A DNA stretch of 64,000 nt. Source: Coxiellaceae bacterium. Lineage in GTDB: Bacteria > Pseudomonadota > Gammaproteobacteria > Coxiellales > Coxiellaceae. Under the pieces are notes generated by a model. The model was not told the DNA's origin. It ran no database searches and worked only from the letters and a program-made list of their open reading frames with translations. A program made the position numbers and the translations under genes. The stretch covers positions 24,063-88,062 of the forward strand of contig JARGNX010000008.1 in assembly GCA_029210045.1 (NCBI GenBank), in the 5' to 3' direction. Shown here piece by piece: positions 42,723 through 51,665 of this stretch. Position 1 is the stretch's first letter; each line of letters starts with the position of its first letter.

Positions 42723-44450
42723 ATGGCAAAGCAAGTTGTACACCGTGAACGTGAAAGTGATGATGTTGATTTTTCTTCGGAAATTCCACCATTGCTCAAG
42801 CGCATTTATGCCACACGTAATATTAATTCAGACTCAGAGGTTAATCGCGAGTTAACAGCGTTATTGCCTTATGAGGGAATGCTGGGCATGGAAAAAACGG
42901 TTGACCGTTTAGTCGAGGCTTTACAGCAGCAACAAAAAATATTAATTATTGGCGATTTTGATGCCGACGGTGCTACTAGTACAGCGGTTGCCGTGCGTTC
43001 GTTACGTTCGTTTGGAGCGGAAAATGTCGATTATTTAGTGCCTAACCGATTTGCCTTTGGTTATGGTCTGACGCCTGAAATTGTAGAGTTAGCTAGCAAG
43101 CGTGAACCTGATTTAATTATCACGGTTGATAATGGTATTTCTTCACATGATGGCGTTGATAAAGCCAATGAGCTTGGCATTGATGTGTTGGTGACGGATC
43201 ATCATTTACCCTCAAATGAAAAAGGTTTGCCTAATGCGGTGGCCATTGTCAACCCGAATCAATTTGATGACGAGTTTCCTAGTAAGTTTTTAGCCGGCGT
43301 AGGCGTGATTTTTTATGTCATGTTGGCGATGCGCTCACGTTTAAAATCGATGAATTGGTTTGAGCTGAATGATATCGAAGTGCCAAATATGGCGGAACTT
43401 TTGGACTTGGTCGCATTGGGTACGGTTTCTGATGTGGTGACTTTGGATCAAAATAATCGCATTTTAGTGCATCAAGGTTTACGTCGTATTCGTGCTGGTT
43501 ATGCCTGTCCTGGTGTGCGAGCTTTGTTATGTGTAGCTAAGCGTAATCCTGATAACGTCGTGGCTGCCGATTTAGGTTTTGCGATTGGTCCGCGTTTAAA
43601 TGCAGCTGGTCGTCTGGATGATATGTCATTTGGTATTTCGTGCTTATTGGCCGATAGTGGTTCGGCAGCGGTTGCGATGGCTGAGCAGCTCGATAGCTTA
43701 AATAAAGATCGAAAGGGCATCGAAAATAATATGAATCAGCAGGCTTATACGTTTGTTGATGAAATGCAATTGGATAATCAATTGCCACTGGGTGTTTGTT
43801 TATATGATGCTGAATGGCATCAGGGTGTGATTGGTTTAGTGGCCTCACGAGTTAAAGAAAAATTACATCGTCCTGTGATTGCATTTGCTAAAGTCGATGA
43901 CGACACCATTAAAGGTTCTGCGCGCTCAATTCCTGGTTTTCATATTAGAAATGCGCTAGAAGAGATAGCTAAAAAACATCCAGAAATGCTGACAAAATTT
44001 GGTGGTCATTCTATGGCTGCAGGTTTAAGTTTGAATATTAATCATTATGATATGTTCCAAACAGCATTTGCTGAAGAAGTTGAAAAGCATTTAACCGAAG
44101 AAGATTGCTGCGGTAAGGTGGTAACGGATGGCAGTCTTGAAAGTGCTGACTTTAATTTGCCGACAGCAGAAATGCTGCGCGATGCGGGCCCGTGGGGGCA
44201 GGGTTTCCCAGAGCCTGTGTTCGATGGTATGTTTGAGTTGGTTGATCAGCGCATCGTTGGTCAAAACCATTTGAAGTTATTGTTAAAGGCGGAAGGTGTT
44301 GATGTTTATTGCGATGCGATTGCATTTAATGTCGATACTGATCATTGGCCTAACTACAATTGCAGCAAGATTCATGTGATCTATAAATTGGATATCAATG
44401 AATACCGCGGCCGTCGTAAGTTGCAGTTGTTGATTACCGAGATTTTATAA
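42723..44450 (+). CDS. recJ: Single-stranded-DNA-specific exonuclease RecJ
   Basis: 575 residues. It degrades ssDNA 5' to 3' in recombination and mismatch repair. Motifs of the DHH family: IIGDFDADGATST (D78, D80, D82), NRFAFGYGL, TVDNGISSHDG, VTDHHLP (159-161), then the DHHA1 part with GSARSIPGFHI and GGHSMAAGLS, and the OB-fold end. AAAGGACGCGCA precedes ATG 42723. Length agrees with E. coli (577). Confidence 0.97.
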   Translation: MAKQVVHRERESDDVDFSSEIPPLLKRIYATRNINSDSEVNRELTALLPYEGMLGMEKTVDRLVEALQQQQKILIIGDFDADGATSTAVAVRSLRSFGAENVDYLVPNRFAFGYGLTPEIVELASKREPDLIITVDNGISSHDGVDKANELGIDVLVTDHHLPSNEKGLPNAVAIVNPNQFDDEFPSKFLAGVGVIFYVMLAMRSRLKSMNWFELNDIEVPNMAELLDLVALGTVSDVVTLDQNNRILVHQGLRRIRAGYACPGVRALLCVAKRNPDNVVAADLGFAIGPRLNAAGRLDDMSFGISCLLADSGSAAVAMAEQLDSLNKDRKGIENNMNQQAYTFVDEMQLDNQLPLGVCLYDAEWHQGVIGLVASRVKEKLHRPVIAFAKVDDDTIKGSARSIPGFHIRNALEEIAKKHPEMLTKFGGHSMAAGLSLNINHYDMFQTAFAEEVEKHLTEEDCCGKVVTDGSLESADFNLPTAEMLRDAGPWGQGFPEPVFDGMFELVDQRIVGQNHLKLLLKAEGVDVYCDAIAFNVDTDHWPNYNCSKIHVIYKLDINEYRGRRKLQLLITEIL

Positions 44451-44497
44451 TAACGCGTTCGTTTGAGTGCGCGCTTTGTCATTCCAGACTTCGAGCA

Positions 44498-44950
44498 TCA
44501 TTCGTAAGGGTTGGAAAAGCCAAGCTTTAGCAACAACTCAGTTTCGAGCTGCTCCATCACTTTTGCTTCATTTTCTTTGACATGGTCATAACCGAGTAAG
44601 TGTAGTAGCCCATGAATGATAAGGTGAGCCCAATGTGCTTGTAGGGGTTTGTTTTGATCTTCGGCTTCTTGTTGGACAACTTCAGCACAAATGGCGATAT
44701 CGCCTAAGTAGTTGGAGGGCGGTTCGTGTGGTTGCACTTCGTCGGGGAAGGATAGGACATTGGTGGGGCCGACTTTCTTGCGGAAGGTTTCATTGTAGTA
44801 AGTCATCTCTTCGGTATCGACAATGCGAAGTGAGACCTCCTTGTCGCCTGGCAAAGTTTTGACCACCTCATCAGCCCAGCCCTGTACGTCGTCATAGGAC
44901 GGTGCAGTTATTCCTTCAACATTGATTTGGTAGTCGATAAGTAAGTTCAT
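44498..44950 (-). CDS. ybeY: Endoribonuclease YbeY
   Basis: 150 residues. The zinc site HLIIHGLLHLLGYDH is the family signature; TNVLSFPDE and LGDIAICAE precede it. YbeY takes part in 16S rRNA 3'-end maturation and ribosome quality control. In most relatives it follows phoH (ybeZ) and miaB; here those genes are 13 kb away at 57.7 kb and this one stands alone, so the ybeZ-ybeY unit has been broken. Confidence 0.96.
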   Translation of the reverse strand: MNLLIDYQINVEGITAPSYDDVQGWADEVVKTLPGDKEVSLRIVDTEEMTYYNETFRKKVGPTNVLSFPDEVQPHEPPSNYLGDIAICAEVVQQEAEDQNKPLQAHWAHLIIHGLLHLLGYDHVKENEAKVMEQLETELLLKLGFSNPYE

Positions 44951-45065
44951 GGCGTAATTGTAGCAAAAATTTTAGCCAGGTCCAATTATCCATTGTAGGT
45001 CTTATGTGGGTGCTTTCTTTAGCCTATGGTACAATTTTGTTTTCACGCATGGAGGGCGGTAAACC

Positions 45066-46229
45066 GTGAATGGTCAGTCTAGAGTAACTTCATTTTGGTA
45101 CCCCAGTATTGTTGGATTAATTTGCATGATGTTTGGATTGGCGTTGTGTCGATTCTCATATACTCCAATGATTCCATTTTTGATTAACCAGCACTGGCTC
45201 AGTGCAGCGCAAGCAAACTATGTGGGCTCCTATAATTTTATTGGGTATTTTATTGGTGCGGTATTGGCTTTTACGGTCTCACGCTATATTGATCGCAGTA
45301 TTTTGGTGCGTGTTAGCCTGGCATTGACGGTGGTGTCTTTAGCTTTTTCCGGTTGGATGCTGGGTTATTGGTGGTTGTCATGGTGGCGACTTTTAGCCGG
45401 TATTATTGGAGCATTTATGGTGATTCTGTCGCCGGCTTTCGTGTTACATTTTGTTGATAGCAATAGGCGCCATATTGCCAGCGGTATTGTGTTCACTGGT
45501 GCCGGTATCGGCATTATAATTTCCAGTTTAGTGATTCCATCTTTAGCTAGTCTGGGTTTAAGTGTTATGTGGCTTATATTTGCCGCATTCGCAATGATTT
45601 GCGTTTTAATTGCCTGGTCATTGTTTGGGCGCGAAGTGGTGGAAAATGCAGCTAACTCGACTGATAGTAATGATCACCATCAACGCAGTAAAATTATTTT
45701 ATATTTATTAGCATTCTCTTATTTTGTTTGTGGTATTGGTGTGGTGCCGCATACGTTGTTTTTGTCTCATTATTTGCATCAAGATATGCACGTTAGTTTA
45801 GCCAGTAGCGGATTATTGTTTTCCTTGTTTGGTGCTGGCTGCTTATTGGGTGCATTCTTAGGTGGTGTGTTGAGCGCGCGCTTTGGTGTATACGTAACGC
45901 TGTGCTCGGGTTATGTGATTGGTATTGTTGCTCTATTGATGGTGGTGTTGTTTCATTCAACAGTGTGGGTATTGGTTTCTTCAATATTAATTGGTATTTA
46001 TTTGTTTGCTACCGTTAATTTAACCTCATTGCGTGTTGGTGAAGTTGTGCCGATGCATCATCATCCCAAATATTGGGGTAGAATTACCTTGTGCTTTGCA
46101 TTAGGTCAGGCTTTTGGTGGTTATGGTATGTCAGCCATGGTGGCTTCAGGAGCAAGTTATATTGCTATGTTTTGGTTGGCGGGTGTTGCGCTGTTGTTGG
46201 GGTTGATTGCGATTTTGTTTTCAAAATAA
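45066..46229 (+). CDS. MFS transporter, YbfB/YjiJ type
   Basis: 387 residues, about twelve spans. The stretch GLALCRFSYTPMIPFL at the start of span 1 and ANYVGSYNFIGYFIGA are typical of the YbfB/YjiJ group. Function unknown in all members; probably metabolite or drug export. The start is GTG 45066 behind GGAGGGCGGTAAACC. It is followed 43 bp later by an alpha/beta hydrolase gene on the same strand. Confidence 0.85.
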   Translation: MNGQSRVTSFWYPSIVGLICMMFGLALCRFSYTPMIPFLINQHWLSAAQANYVGSYNFIGYFIGAVLAFTVSRYIDRSILVRVSLALTVVSLAFSGWMLGYWWLSWWRLLAGIIGAFMVILSPAFVLHFVDSNRRHIASGIVFTGAGIGIIISSLVIPSLASLGLSVMWLIFAAFAMICVLIAWSLFGREVVENAANSTDSNDHHQRSKIILYLLAFSYFVCGIGVVPHTLFLSHYLHQDMHVSLASSGLLFSLFGAGCLLGAFLGGVLSARFGVYVTLCSGYVIGIVALLMVVLFHSTVWVLVSSILIGIYLFATVNLTSLRVGEVVPMHHHPKYWGRITLCFALGQAFGGYGMSAMVASGASYIAMFWLAGVALLLGLIAILFSK

Positions 46230-46272
46230 ATGGGCTGGATTGCAGTTATAAAAAGCATTAGAGATAAGAAAG

Positions 46273-47106
46273 ATGTCATTATTTGTAACTGATAATAAAA
46301 AATCAATGTATTACCAGGTTGTAGGTTCGGCTGGTGCCAGTGAAGTCATTGTCTTATTGGCTGGGTTAACGCGAGATCATACGGTATGGCGTAAGGTTGT
46401 GCCGCTGCTAGAAAATAAATATAAATTGATACTAGTAGATAATCGTGACGTGGGTCAAAGCTCAGCTTATAGCCATCCTTATGAGCTCTATGATATGGCG
46501 GATGATGTCATTGAGCTGCTGCAGCATCTGCAATTGTCGCTGGTTCATGTCGTTGGTCATTCGCTTGGTGGCTTTATCTCATTTCATATAGCGGCAAAAG
46601 CACCTGAAATAGTTAAGTCATTAATATTATGTAATACCGATTCTATACAGACGGAGCATGGTATTGGTTATCTTGATCTTCGCATAAGGACCGCGCAATT
46701 AACCCCGATTGGAGAGTCGCCAGTTGCTAATCTCGGCAATATAGTAAGCATTATGCCTTACATATATTCTGAGGCTACTTTATCAGATGCCTCATTTGTT
46801 GCGGAGATAGCTGACTATGATGCGGCAAACCCTTATCCCCAATCGCCAATGAGCTTTATTAATCAGGCAAAAGCGGCACGTAACCATAACGCTGATGGGT
46901 TGTTGGCGGATATTCGGTGCCCAGTGTTGATTGTAACGGGTGAAGATGATGAGCTTTTTACGTCGGAGGCAGCATATGTGTTATCCGATAAAATGCATAA
47001 TACGACAGTTGAGATACTGGCTTCAGTGGCTCATATGCCACAGTTAGAAGCACCCGAGGGATTTTCTAAGGTAATTAGCGACTTTGTGGATAAGCAATCT
47101 TTATAA
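46273..47106 (+). CDS. Alpha/beta hydrolase
   Basis: 277 residues. Nucleophile S97 in VVGHSLGGFISFH, acid in VTGEDDELF, and His in ASVAHMPQLEAPEGF form the triad, and LVDNRDVGQSS is the oxyanion-side block. The arrangement resembles 3-oxoadipate enol-lactonase and related small esterases, but the substrate cannot be read from sequence. It may be cotranscribed with the MFS gene before it. No signal peptide, so cytoplasmic. Confidence 0.88.
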   Translation: MSLFVTDNKKSMYYQVVGSAGASEVIVLLAGLTRDHTVWRKVVPLLENKYKLILVDNRDVGQSSAYSHPYELYDMADDVIELLQHLQLSLVHVVGHSLGGFISFHIAAKAPEIVKSLILCNTDSIQTEHGIGYLDLRIRTAQLTPIGESPVANLGNIVSIMPYIYSEATLSDASFVAEIADYDAANPYPQSPMSFINQAKAARNHNADGLLADIRCPVLIVTGEDDELFTSEAAYVLSDKMHNTTVEILASVAHMPQLEAPEGFSKVISDFVDKQSL

Positions 47107-47142
47107 ACGTAGTTACATATCAGTTTTATTCATACCAGGAAG

Positions 47143-47189
47143 TTAACTATGAATAGTTAAGCACGATTATTGACGTAGTTCGTGCTTAA
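47143..47189. promoter_or_regulatory. Two overlapping palindromes before the 554-residue orphan
   Basis: TTAACTAT-GA-ATAGTTAA (47143-47160) is a perfect 8-bp inverted repeat; TTAAGCACGA (47157-47166) and TCGTGCTTAA (47180-47189) are a second perfect 10-bp pair that shares TTAA with the first. Either the hydrolase terminator (no T-run) or an operator for the gene that starts at 47226. Confidence 0.45.
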
Positions 47190-47225
47190 TATTAGTGTAC
47201 GTTTCATAGGTATTAAGGAAAAGGT

Positions 47226-48890
47226 ATGACGCAAACGAGTGAGTCTTCAAATTCCAGTTCAAGCGAGAGAGCGGTGAGTGTGCCTCAAGACTGTGGAAAA
47301 TTAATTACAGTGATGCACGATTGGCATCCGGTCGTTGCTGAGATGTTATTGTTGTTACGCAAAGGCACTGCCAATGAGCGATATGAGGAAATAATGTCTC
47401 AGCGGGGTGGTAAGACGTTGTTGGACTTATGCTGGACATACTATATTGAAAAAAAATCTGAAGATCTTGAGGCAGTTGTCAGTGCTGTTACTGAATTTTT
47501 AAACACGGCGTTAGTGAAACGTACTTTCAACTTACGTAATCATAAGTTTCGATTGATCATTCAAACCAAGCCCTATTTTGCAACTGTGTGGCTGATGAAT
47601 AGAGTGGATGATATGCGAAATACAAAGATCCAGCCCTATTCCGGTTATAAATTGCGAATTAATTTTCCGCATGCGCAATACAATACAAGGGCGTTGCTAG
47701 TGATGGCACGCCTAAGAAATATATTAAGCGGCTATGCACGGGATGACACGCAGCCGGCACCCGTATTCTATTCGTTTAAATGGAAAAGAATGATACATTC
47801 CAGTGTCAAACCCGGTGAGGTGACTGCCACAGATCATGGGGGACAGGTCACCATTTATGTTCATCGAGCGGCCAGTTTGAGTGCTATTCATGTGTTTATT
47901 GATGAAATGCACGAGCTCATGGTTTCTTTGGGGTTCCCCATTACTGAGGGTGTGGCTTTAGAAAGGGATTTTCCAGTGAAAACACGTACTGGCAAAACAA
48001 CGATGCTCAGTATGCGCAGAGGAACAGTTGATGATGTTTATATAGATAAAAGTTTGCTCGATGACAGTCCGACGCTAACCATTTTATTACATGCGTTGCA
48101 ATCAGACTCAAAATATTTCGCGGTTTTGAGTGCAATGACAAAGCCACGCGCTACAGAGGAGGATCAAATACATTGGCAACTAAGTTGTTTAGTACTCGAT
48201 TATCAGCGTGCCTTACAAAAACGTAAGAAAGACAAAGTGTCTAAGAGTGATTGGTCTGATTATAAGAGCATTATGCTAAAGAAGATGGGGGTATTGCTAG
48301 ATGCACGTGCAAAGCAGAAGCGCTCAAAAGCATTTGATCCACATGCGCTACCATTATTAGGCGGAGATGCCCGTCATGCTGTTATTGATTTGATTATGGC
48401 GGATAATAGGTCTTTGTTACAGTGTGTAAAACAGAGAGTATATCTAAAATATTTTGATCTCGTTCTCTTTTACGGTTACTGCTGCTATGAAAATGACTAT
48501 CCGTTAGATCCATCCATTATTCGAGGCATGCCATTTGAAAAAATAAAAGCATCGGTCGATGAGTTTCTTAAGATTAATCCAGATAGAAATAGAGAATTCA
48601 ATATGGAAGTTACCAAACTTTCTGAGTATGGTGCGGTAGCTGATTGGCTTTGGTCTAAAAAACCATTAATTAAAGTCTATAGTGTGCTCTGGTGTTATCA
48701 AAACCAATTCAGTAAAGATGACGGGCACAACCCAGACTACGTTGCAATTCGTGTCATTTGCAGGCATATGCTGGCGCTGTACTTTACAGATGATAATAGG
48801 CAGGAGAAGCCAGAGGCTATGAAAACTGACCGTGTGCTAGATGAGCTCGATAGTATTTTTGATGCTGCTAGGCCTCGCTGCGCTAAATAG
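47226..48890 (+). CDS. Orphan soluble protein (554 residues)
   Basis: No family recognised. There is no signal peptide and no membrane span. The first 20 residues are Ser-rich and probably disordered. The rest seems folded and rich in Lys, Arg and aromatic residues, with a strongly basic stretch near 325-365 (RALQKRKKDKVSKSDW and LDARAKQKRSKAF). AAGGAAAAGGT precedes ATG 47226. Two palindromes lie upstream. Size, isolation and lack of a family leave open a secreted effector or a phage-derived gene, but the sequence gives no direct sign of either. Confidence 0.65.
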   Translation: MTQTSESSNSSSSERAVSVPQDCGKLITVMHDWHPVVAEMLLLLRKGTANERYEEIMSQRGGKTLLDLCWTYYIEKKSEDLEAVVSAVTEFLNTALVKRTFNLRNHKFRLIIQTKPYFATVWLMNRVDDMRNTKIQPYSGYKLRINFPHAQYNTRALLVMARLRNILSGYARDDTQPAPVFYSFKWKRMIHSSVKPGEVTATDHGGQVTIYVHRAASLSAIHVFIDEMHELMVSLGFPITEGVALERDFPVKTRTGKTTMLSMRRGTVDDVYIDKSLLDDSPTLTILLHALQSDSKYFAVLSAMTKPRATEEDQIHWQLSCLVLDYQRALQKRKKDKVSKSDWSDYKSIMLKKMGVLLDARAKQKRSKAFDPHALPLLGGDARHAVIDLIMADNRSLLQCVKQRVYLKYFDLVLFYGYCCYENDYPLDPSIIRGMPFEKIKASVDEFLKINPDRNREFNMEVTKLSEYGAVADWLWSKKPLIKVYSVLWCYQNQFSKDDGHNPDYVAIRVICRHMLALYFTDDNRQEKPEAMKTDRVLDELDSIFDAARPRCAK

Positions 48891-48921
48891 CGTTAATGAC
48901 CTAAGCAGTATCCGGTCAATT

Positions 48922-49797
48922 TTACGGCAAAACATTGTTTAGGTATTCAAGTACGACTTGTAGTTTTTTGCTGATATCTTTTTTTGATGGATATACGGCA
49001 TACATTTCATATGAAGCGGTATTGTATTTATTCAGTATAGGTATGAGAGTTTCTGTTTTGATTGCATCATTTACAGTAAAGCTGGGTAGGTAGGCTATGC
49101 CCATGTCTGATAATGCTAAATTTTTTAAATCCAAGCTGCTATTGGCTCGTGTATTGCCTTCGATAAAAATATCTGTTGGCTTACCATTGATTTTATAGCT
49201 CCAAGTGTTAGAAAAGTTATCATAATGATCAAGGCAGTTATATTTGATTAAGTCTTCAGGATGTCTTGGTGTGCCATGTGTTTTTAAGTATTCAGGTGAT
49301 GCGCATGTGACCTTATGCCAGTTGCGTATTTTTTGATAGTAAAATCCTGAGTCAGGTAATTTTCCACAGTGGATGATAAGGTCAAAACTATCAGAAAGTA
49401 TATCTAATAAATGGTTGCCAATGACTAATTTAAATTTCAATTCTGGGTATTGCGCTGATAATTGTTGTAACGTGGGTGTGATCCATAAATGGCTGATTGA
49501 TGCGGGTAAGCCAATTTTTATCGTTCCTGATACGGTTGTTGTTAAAGTTTGTAATGACAGTAGGCTGGATTCGTATTGTCGAATGATTTCTTTGGCTTGG
49601 TGATAAAACAGTTCACCAGCTTCGGTTACGGTTAGCGCGCGTGTTGAGCGATGAAATAAAGAAGTGTTTAGTTCTGATTCCACTTGTTGCAATTGACGTG
49701 TCATTTTTGGTGTTGATACGCCGAGCTTGTTTGCGGCCTGTGTTAATGAGCCTTGTTCGTATACCGTGCAAAATGCTTTTAGAAACTCTATTTGCAT
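48922..49797 (-). CDS. LysR-family transcriptional regulator
   Basis: 291 residues. Winged helix-turn-helix at 1-60 (FLKAFCTVYEQGSLTQAANKLGVSTPKMTRQLQQ in two pieces) and a periplasmic-binding-type effector domain from about 90. The GLPASISHLWITPTL start of that domain and the C-terminal YPSKKDISKKLQVVLEYL are typical of the group close to AaeR/DsdC-like LTTRs with a phenolic or reactive-compound ligand. It is divergent from a small remnant of a carboxymuconolactone-decarboxylase-type gene, the sort of target these regulators have. Confidence 0.9.
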   Translation of the reverse strand: MQIEFLKAFCTVYEQGSLTQAANKLGVSTPKMTRQLQQVESELNTSLFHRSTRALTVTEAGELFYHQAKEIIRQYESSLLSLQTLTTTVSGTIKIGLPASISHLWITPTLQQLSAQYPELKFKLVIGNHLLDILSDSFDLIIHCGKLPDSGFYYQKIRNWHKVTCASPEYLKTHGTPRHPEDLIKYNCLDHYDNFSNTWSYKINGKPTDIFIEGNTRANSSLDLKNLALSDMGIAYLPSFTVNDAIKTETLIPILNKYNTASYEMYAVYPSKKDISKKLQVVLEYLNNVLP

Positions 49798-49894
49798 TAT
49801 TTCAAAACCCGCAATAATGAATTGGTAATTGTAGCTATTATTATCAACTAATGCAAGTGGTATGATGTCTTATAGATCACTGAGGAGCTATAAA

Positions 49895-50026
49895 ATGAAA
49901 GATGAAATTTACGATAAAGGTTTGAAAATGCTACAAAAATTACATGGTGGCCATGTGGGTGAACAGATGGTGGATATGGCGAAAGCACCGAATGCCTTGC
50001 GTTTATTAAAAGAGGTGGTGTCATGA
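49895..50026 (+). pseudogene. Remnant of a carboxymuconolactone-decarboxylase-family gene
   Basis: A 43-residue frame behind TGAGGAGCTATAAA reads MKDEIYDKGLKMLQKLHGGH, then VGEQMVDMAK and a short unrelated tail. The first 28 residues follow the N-terminus of CMD/AhpD-like proteins (MxxExYxKGLxxLxxIHG). The catalytic CxxxH part is missing, so the gene has lost most of its body, probably by an internal deletion. Start and ribosome site remain. It ends in ATGA overlap with the next gene. It may still be translated. Confidence 0.55.
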
Positions 50027-50460
50027 TAGTGAAGGTTATATGTGTATTTTTAGGTTTAGTGTGGTCTCTTTCAGGTGTTGCAGCAACAATGCAGTCAATG
50101 AGTAAGGCGCAAATTGAAAGGACATTTTTCAATAAAACTTATACATCCATACCTGTCGATTTTCTGGATAATAAGTCTGTTAATGATAGTAATACGATTT
50201 ATTTGGATGATAATGGCAAAGTCATTGGTGAGATGGGGATTAAGCCAAAAGGCGAGCCTAAGATAGACACCGGTAGTTATAACATCAGTAATAGTGGGGT
50301 TGTGACTATTCAATGGCAGCATTGGGATTTTCAAAATCGTTTGTGTTTTCATATATATCAAGCAAAGAACGCTTATATCACTGTCGATAGTCATGACGTG
50401 TTTCATAGTGTGTTTATGAAGTCGTCTATGAAGCTTGGTAATCAAATAACTAATAAATAG
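50023..50460 (+). CDS. Secreted protein of unknown function (DUF995-like)
   Basis: 145 residues. Signal peptide 1-20 (MIVKVICVFLGLVWSLSGVA-AT). The mature part follows the pattern QIERTFFNKTY, YLDDNGKVIGEMG, GVVTIQWQHWDFQNRLCFHI that recalls small periplasmic DUF995-type proteins with an eight-strand barrel. The single Cys stands before the C-terminal strands. It overlaps the preceding remnant by four bases and is followed ten bases later by an ABM-domain gene. No function known. Confidence 0.65.
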   Translation: MIVKVICVFLGLVWSLSGVAATMQSMSKAQIERTFFNKTYTSIPVDFLDNKSVNDSNTIYLDDNGKVIGEMGIKPKGEPKIDTGSYNISNSGVVTIQWQHWDFQNRLCFHIYQAKNAYITVDSHDVFHSVFMKSSMKLGNQITNK

Positions 50461-50469
50461 GAGTAGGGT

Positions 50470-50799
50470 ATGTCTAGTCATGTGTTTGTAGTTTCGGAGT
50501 GGCTTGCTGAAGATGGTAAGGATCAAGAATTATGGCAGGTGTTTCAGAATTTAATGTCTATATCGCGAAAGGAGAAGGGTTGTATAAGGGCAAATGCGAC
50601 GCGTCAGATTTCGCACCCTGGTTCACCGGGAATATCAAAATATACAATTGTATTATTGCAGGAGTACTTAGATATAGAATCATTTGATGAGCATTGTGCT
50701 GCTGATTATGTTGTTAAGTTTTTTAAAGATTATATCGAAAACCCAGATGCGAATTTAATTGCTGATTGGACGTGTCGATTATTTTGTGACGACAGCTAA
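50470..50799 (+). CDS. ABM-domain protein (putative monooxygenase)
   Basis: 109 residues. The ferredoxin-like ABM fold is suggested by VVSEWLAEDGKDQELWQVFQ, KEKGCIRANATRQ, YTIVLLQEYLDIESFDEHCAA and a C-terminal strand. Such proteins oxidise aromatic or quinol compounds without cofactor, as dimers. AGGAGTAGGGT is a strong ribosome site for ATG 50470. A second ABM protein is coded at 53061. Together with the LysR gene and the CMD remnant this may be what is left of a small detoxification cluster. Confidence 0.75.
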   Translation: MSSHVFVVSEWLAEDGKDQELWQVFQNLMSISRKEKGCIRANATRQISHPGSPGISKYTIVLLQEYLDIESFDEHCAADYVVKFFKDYIENPDANLIADWTCRLFCDDS

Positions 50800-50831
50800 A
50801 GTTTGTTAATAAATTATTGGAGGTAGAAGTG

Positions 50832-51074
50832 ATGGTTATTATTGAATTGACTTACAAGAAGGCACTGTCAGAAGTGGATAGGTACTTAGCGTTGCATAGA
50901 GAATTTCTGCTGAAATATAAAGGTGCTATTGTAGCATCTGGCCCAAAGGTGCCACGTACAGGCGGGGTCATATTGGTTAATGTATCAAAGCAAGTGGCTC
51001 AGGATATGATTGCCGAAGATCCGTTTTATCAGCATGGCATAGCTGAATACCGCTTCATTGAGTTTAACGGCTAG
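50832..51074 (+). CDS. YciI-like protein
   Basis: 80 residues. The family pattern is seen as VDRYLALHREFLLKY, GAIVASGPKVPRTGGVILVN and DPFYQHGIAEYRFIEFNG; H in LALHREFL and D in EDPF are the conserved pair thought to be catalytic. The start is ATG 50832 after GGAGGTAGAAGTG. Five codons upstream a TTG is in frame but overlaps the ribosome site. The function of the family is not settled. It is in line with the ABM gene. Confidence 0.85.
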   Translation: MVIIELTYKKALSEVDRYLALHREFLLKYKGAIVASGPKVPRTGGVILVNVSKQVAQDMIAEDPFYQHGIAEYRFIEFNG

Positions 51075-51076
51075 GT

Positions 51077-51094
51077 GGGCCAGACTTGACCCCG
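51077..51094. repeat. Remnant of the GGGGTCAAGTCTTG palindrome
   Basis: On the minus strand GGGGTCAAGTCTGGCCCAC matches one outer arm of the long inverted repeat before acpP. Its TTGACC supplies the -35 box of the yaiI promoter. Confidence 0.5.
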
Positions 51095-51114
51095 TTATAT
51101 GGCCGCATTATAAT
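51086..51114 (+). promoter_or_regulatory. Near-consensus promoter of yaiI
   Basis: TTGACC (51086-51091), 17 bp, TATAAT (51109-51114). The ATG follows after five bases, so the first transcribed base should be at or within one base of the start codon. No ribosome site is possible. Confidence 0.75.
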
Positions 51115-51119
51115 CGCGC

Positions 51120-51569
51120 ATGATGAAGATACTGGTAGATGCGGACGCCTGTCCCAATGTTATAAAAGAAATATTGTTTCGTGCAGCGGAACGTACCCAA
51201 ACGCTGGTGATATTAGTGGCTAACCAACGGTTGAATATTCCTAAATCAGATTATATAAAAATGCAGAAAGTCGCTGCGGGCTTTGATGTGGCTGATCACG
51301 AAATTGTGCAGCAGGCACAAGCAGGGGATTTAGTTATAACTGCTGATATTCCTTTAGCTGATTTGGTGGTCAAAAAGAATTGTATGGCATTAAACCCTCG
51401 TGGTGAGTTGTATACAGAAGAAAACATACGTCAACGTCTTGCTATGCGTAACTTAATGGAGCAGCTTCGAGATACCGGTATCACCACTGGCGGCCCTAAT
51501 AGTTTGAGCAAACAACACCGGCAAGCTTTTGCCAACCACCTTGATCGATTGATTACTCAATCGAAGTAA
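51120..51569 (+). CDS. yaiI: UPF0178/DUF188 protein YaiI
   Basis: 149 residues. The family blocks [45 protein letters not shown] in two parts, and [19 protein letters not shown] are nearly complete. The fold is PIN-like with acidic D7/D9, so a nuclease role is possible but not shown. A perfect -10 box ends five bases before this ATG. A second ATG follows at codon 2. The leaderless form fits the lack of a ribosome site. Confidence 0.92.
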   Translation: MMKILVDADACPNVIKEILFRAAERTQTLVILVANQRLNIPKSDYIKMQKVAAGFDVADHEIVQQAQAGDLVITADIPLADLVVKKNCMALNPRGELYTEENIRQRLAMRNLMEQLRDTGITTGGPNSLSKQHRQAFANHLDRLITQSK

Positions 51570-51665
51570 GCGAGTCAATTAAGTAAAATATTTTGCGATT
51601 GGTATGCTATCAATATCAATGATATGGTGTGGCATTAATTTATTGCCATTGCCTAAGGAAAGTCA

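Noticed and set aside
44475..44510. Further copy of the GTCATCCCGG module after recJ
   Set aside because: Only GTCATTCCAGACTT resembles it; the right arm is missing, so it is at most a decayed relic.
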